A DNA stretch of 7,959 nt from Planctomycetaceae bacterium (lineage in GTDB: Bacteria > Planctomycetota > Planctomycetia > Pirellulales > Thermoguttaceae): positions 1 through 7,959 of the forward strand of contig JAISBG010000772.1 in assembly GCA_031266315.1 (NCBI GenBank), written 5' to 3'. The position numbers were made by a program, and so were the translations under genes. The notes under the pieces were generated by a model, which did no database searches, was not told the DNA's origin, and saw only the letters and a list, made by a program, of their open reading frames with translations. Positions 6,651 through 7,959 of the stretch are shown here, one piece after another (positions within the stretch are counted from its first letter, which is position 1; each line of letters begins with the position of its first letter).

Positions 6651-7959
6651 ATGAGCAAAATGTCAGACGAGAACAATGTTTTTGATCAACCTACGATGAT
6701 CCCTTCAAGTCAAAACCTTGACGGAAATCGACAGTCTTCTGTGCTTCCCGAAATTGCGGGATACAGCGGTTTTAAGGAGATCGGGCGCGGCGGCATGGGA
6801 ACGGTTTATGAAGCCGTGCAACGTTCCTTGAACAGAAAAGTCGCAGTGAAAATTCTCAATCCCGGATTATCCAATGACCAGACAATTGTTAAACGATTTC
6901 AAAATGAAACCCGTATTCTTGCGAAACTGGATCGTCATCCGAATATTGTTCAGGTTTTTAATTGTGGACTCAATAAACGAGGGCAGTTGTGCTATATTAT
7001 GGAATTGGTAACGGGGAAAAACGGCGATACGAAAACGTTACGAGAATTGATTTCACCGCAAAAGAAAGTCGCCTCTTTCATAAACGAAAAACAAACCGCC
7101 GATTTAGTGTTACAAATTGCCGAAGCGTTAAAGTATGCACATGAAAATCATATTATTCATCGGGATTTGAAGCCGGAAAACATTCTTATTGACGACCGTT
7201 TTGATCAGTTGCATGTGAAAGTGACTGATTTTGGTATTGCGGCATGGCGTGATCCTGAAAGAACGGAATTGACATCGGCAACAGCATCATTTGGAACTTG
7301 GGCATATATGCCGCCGGAGCAACATCGTTCTGCGGCAAACATTGATCATCATGCAGATATTTATTCGCTGGGTGTGATGATTTATGAAATGTTGACGGGA
7401 AGATTGCCGTTGGGTGCTTTTGTTCTTCCGAGCAAATCCAACTCGTCGTTAAATCGCGGCTGGGACAAATTGATAACGGCAATGCTTCAACAAGACCCGC
7501 GTGAACGTCCGCAAAACATGCAGGAAGTGATTGACCGCATCAAATCAATTCAGACTAAGAAAAATAAAGTAACAGAATTTTCGTTGGAACAGATTGCGGA
7601 ATTTGCGATTCGGAGTGTTATTTCTCCGTTGATTTTCTTATTTAGCAACAAAAAAGCATTGGCAATATTGGGAATTGTTACGTTGGTGTGTTTGATTATT
7701 TTTGCGAGAATGTTATACCGAAATGATAAGAAAGATGACGACTCGACTGATACTGTCGTTACTGTTGAAGAAACTATTCCGGCGCAATCGACAGATTCAA
7801 AGGCAGAACTTCCAACAAACAATTTTGCTGAAGAAACTATTCCGGCGCAATCGACAAATTCAAAGGCGGAACTTCCAACAAATAAGACGAACATTGATTG
7901 GCGCACGCCGAAAGCCGTCTTGGAAGCCGAAGCTGCAAAAGATAATCCCGCCGCATTGT
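6651..7959 (+). CDS. PknB-type membrane-anchored Ser/Thr protein kinase, 3'-truncated by the window edge
   Basis: The frame runs from ATG 6651 past the window end; 436 residues are visible. A catalytic kinase domain covers about residues 38-300: glycine loop GRGGMG (45-50), Lys67 in VAVK, Glu86 of helix C, HRDLKPEN (170-177) with catalytic Asp172, DFG (193-195), the activation segment ending in MPPEQ (220-224), Asp236 in DIYSLG, and Arg286 near the domain end. A juxtamembrane segment leads to one membrane helix (about 335-356). Beyond it are two 21-residue copies starting EETIPAQST. The kinase therefore faces the cytoplasm and the missing C-terminal part should be outside. The last residues (LEAEAAKDNPAAL) could be the first helix of Sel1/TPR-like repeats, but too little is visible. 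An in-frame ATG at 6660 has GAAGAG 9 nt upstream and may be the real start; before 6651 there is an in-frame TAG at 6606. Confidence 0.95.
   Translation, partial: MSKMSDENNVFDQPTMIPSSQNLDGNRQSSVLPEIAGYSGFKEIGRGGMGTVYEAVQRSLNRKVAVKILNPGLSNDQTIVKRFQNETRILAKLDRHPNIVQVFNCGLNKRGQLCYIMELVTGKNGDTKTLRELISPQKKVASFINEKQTADLVLQIAEALKYAHENHIIHRDLKPENILIDDRFDQLHVKVTDFGIAAWRDPERTELTSATASFGTWAYMPPEQHRSAANIDHHADIYSLGVMIYEMLTGRLPLGAFVLPSKSNSSLNRGWDKLITAMLQQDPRERPQNMQEVIDRIKSIQTKKNKVTEFSLEQIAEFAIRSVISPLIFLFSNKKALAILGIVTLVCLIIFARMLYRNDKKDDDSTDTVVTVEETIPAQSTDSKAELPTNNFAEETIPAQSTNSKAELPTNKTNIDWRTPKAVLEAEAAKDNPAAL
7653..7718 (+). other. Predicted transmembrane helix of the Ser/Thr kinase
   Basis: Residues about 335-356 (ALAILGIVTLVCLIIFARML) are hydrophobic, with Lys residues before and RNDKKDDD after. 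This is the usual single-helix layout of PknB-type receptor kinases, cytoplasmic kinase first and exterior domain second. An earlier semi-hydrophobic stretch (VISPLIFLF, about 323-331) is too short to span the membrane but may lie along it. Confidence 0.8.
7767..7886 (+). repeat. 63-bp in-frame tandem duplication in the kinase juxtamembrane region
   Basis: Copy one starts at 7767 and copy two at 7830, an exact 63-bp period, so the frame is kept. Over the first 54 bases only about three differ, one of which changes Asp to Asn (QSTDSK, QSTNSK). The last codons of each unit diverge (NNFA, NKTN). Such near-identity points to recent duplication of a Pro/Thr/Ser/Glu-rich spacer just outside the membrane. 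Confidence 0.85.

Noticed and set aside
7550..7906. Minus-strand frame with a repeated VGSSAFE...CAGIVSS segment
   Set aside because: The repetition is the reverse reading of the 63-bp duplication in the Ser/Thr kinase gene, which has clear kinase motifs on the + strand.

Overview
The window is AT-rich (by eye well under 50% G+C, not computed) and carries four protein-coding genes, all on the + strand. The first and last run off the window edges. The gene types suggest a bacterium with a large signalling repertoire: paired GYF_2 domains fused to a zinc ribbon and DUF805, a membrane-anchored PknB-type Ser/Thr kinase, and a hybrid histidine kinase. Together with the lack of clear Shine-Dalgarno sequences, they fit a low-GC Planctomycetota or related PVC bacterium best. 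This assignment is inference; no rRNA or other marker gene is present.

Layout: (1) nt 2-2278, the 3' part of a gene for a large single-pass membrane protein with a long helical, coiled-coil-like region and no recognised family. (2) nt 2279-2383, a short gap with a plausible sigma70-type promoter. (3) nt 2384-3337, a GYF_2-GYF_2-zinc ribbon-DUF805 membrane protein. (4) nt 3338-3792, a 455-bp gap dominated by a 197-bp mirror-symmetric palindrome cluster (3491-3687), followed by a consensus -10 box. (5) nt 3793-6369, a soluble hybrid histidine kinase (coiled coil-PAS-HisKA-HATPase-degenerate receiver-receiver-HPt). (6) nt 6370-6650, a gap with a 12-bp tandem repeat, two more short palindromes and a bulged inverted repeat. 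(7) nt 6651-7959, the 5' part of a Ser/Thr kinase gene with a transmembrane helix and a 63-bp in-frame tandem duplication just after it.

The genes share a theme of sensing, phosphotransfer and protein-interaction modules at the membrane. They are separated by gaps of 105 to 455 bp with their own promoter-like signals or repeats, so they look like independently transcribed neighbours rather than one operon. I see no phage, CRISPR, toxin-antitoxin or defence-island signature. The most unusual feature is the nested palindrome cluster between the DUF805 gene and the hybrid kinase, with related-looking palindromes in the next gap.
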